Shown here piece by piece: positions 62,801-64,000 of a DNA stretch of 64,000 nt. The notes beneath the pieces are model-generated. The model did no database searches, was not told the origin of the DNA, and saw only the letters and a list, made by a program, of their open reading frames with translations. The first letter of the stretch is position 1, and the number at the start of each line of letters is the position of its first letter. Source of the DNA: Otis tarda. Lineage: Eukaryota; Chordata; Aves; Otidiformes; Otididae. The stretch lies in the NCBI GenBank assembly GCA_026413225.1, contig CM048552.1, forward strand, positions 62,201,001 to 62,265,000, given 5' to 3'. A program made the translations under genes and the position numbers.

Positions 62801-64000
62801 TCATACATATCTTCAAAAGAGGCATTCAAAATCACTAGGCTGTTTCTGTTTGTTTTAATTCTGCACTTTATCTTTGATTTTTTCATAGGCAAGACAGCTC
62901 ATCTGCCTCCTGTAAATATGATCAGCAGTAGTGAACGATACAATATTTTATTTTTGCATGTGTTTGAAATAAACATATACATAATTTTCTTTCAGTCTAC
63001 TCCTTTTTTACTGGCATTTTGATCTTAAATCAATGGGAGAGTTTTAATATATATTTTACACCATCCCGTTTTATTCCTTTCCTCTGTTTATGTTAATGCA
63101 GATGCATGCATTTCTGAAATAATACTGTCTTAATATTATAATATTTTTATTCATCCATAATGGATAGGACTCAATATACCGATTTTTTTCATCATAAACA
63201 TAACATGATGAAATAAGTAAGCCAAATTGAGTTTGGCATAACTATATACGCATACACTGCTTTGTTGAATAAGAAACAAGACACTGACTTGGTCATGGCT
63301 ACCAGCCTGAGGATATCTGAAGTTTAAGCAAACAAAAGCAGGGTTTCCTAAGTGGGAAGCAATGAACAACCCATTCATTTGGCTTGTGTGCAATAAAGAC
63401 ACAGCTCCCAGTCAACACTTGAGAGCCTTACTCAGGCAAGTAAAGGTTTGCCAGACTGGCCAAGAGGGGGACAGTCACGGGGACTCGCTTTTCTTTCCTG
63501 ATCTGCCTTAAAAAAAAATATGTTGAAACAAAGGAAAAAAAGGATAGTAACTACCTGCTGAGCTCCTGAGAATGTACTTTTTTATGCTACACCATACAAA
63601 ATGCAGACAGGGAATATTCATTTTTTTAAAATGCTTGCATACCTATGGTAGTGTGTACTTTTCCCTACACATTCTTAAGATCTACACACACACAAACTCA
63701 AAATCATTTAATTTTGTTAATGCATTATTAAATGTGCACTAAGCCCAATAAAAGTCATTTCCCGACGCTTTATGCATTTATCATGAAACCACTAGCAGAA
63801 TTCTTTACAATAAAAACGCTAGCCATACACATGACCAAACTAAATTATCTTGGGAAATGGCTAATATCTGACCATGTGGAAACGTTAGGAAGCGGGCTTT
63901 GTTATAGGACTAGAAGGAAGAAATAGATGTATTTTCTTACAGAAAAACTGCAATGATAAAAATATTTTTAATAGTAAAAAAAGCTGCAGCTCCAGGAAAT

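Larger units (their letters stand above)
53209..64000 (-). other. TBXAS1: TBXAS1 intron sequence upstream of the first visible exon
   Basis: This is at least 10.8 kb of intron ending in a good polypyrimidine tract and acceptor at 53209. I looked on the minus strand for the exon that should end in ...YGP-CG and for the N-terminal anchor and found neither. It contains the CR1 at 57243-58056, an A/G run at 53807-53838, an A/C-rich tract at 59791-59848, and somewhat CpG-richer, repeat-free stretches near 54150-54220 and 60170-61560. A 128-codon minus-strand frame at 53921-54307 has no known domain. Confidence 0.7.

Noticed and set aside
53209-64000. Search for the N-terminal TBXAS1 exons
   Set aside because: No segment resembling the membrane anchor, the hinge or the exon ending before YYIGRQ was found.

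Overview
The window looks like nuclear DNA from a bird, or at least a sauropsid. The evidence is intron-dominated vertebrate sequence, a chicken-repeat-1 (CR1) LINE with the typical CATAGAAT-type 3' octamers, what looks like the 5' edge of a common avian ERV LTR, and ancient amniote repeats (MIR, L3/CR1-like LINE). The species cannot be told from this window alone.

The only protein-coding gene I can support is part of TBXAS1 (thromboxane A synthase, CYP5A1), on the minus strand. Five consecutive internal coding exons lie at 53112-53208, 27140-27256, 19684-19772, 17088-17236 and 15240-15370 (in transcription order). All have AG/GT splice borders, and their phases join without a gap into 583 nt. 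They correspond to about residues 80-274 of the human protein: the region after the membrane anchor, the C-helix WxxxR heme-propionate motif, and the E-G helix region. The N-terminal anchor exons should lie above 64000. The I-helix, ExxR and Cys-heme exons should lie below 1; I found none of them in the window.

Layout: 1-15239 is the intron after the last visible exon and holds a MIR SINE and a decayed Ty3/gypsy-type pol/integrase fragment (about 6925-7650). 15240-19772 is the exon-dense part. 19773-27139 is an intron with a 38-bp tandem duplication, a MIR, and a CpG-rich block near 25.8-26.7 kb with several RFX X-box-like inverted repeats, a candidate enhancer. 27257-53111 is one 25.9-kb intron with an old 1.5-kb L3/CR1-like LINE, a CR1 fragment in an inverted arrangement, an ERV LTR edge, a perfect hairpin carrying two forkhead-type sites, MIRs and small tandem duplications. 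53209-64000 is the upstream intron, with one well-preserved 5'-truncated CR1 at 57243-58056.

The remaining open reading frames are short, scattered and unlike anything I recognise; I treat them as chance. I saw no tRNA, rRNA, CRISPR or complete mobile element. The identifications come from reading the sequence against remembered families; no alignments or searches were run.
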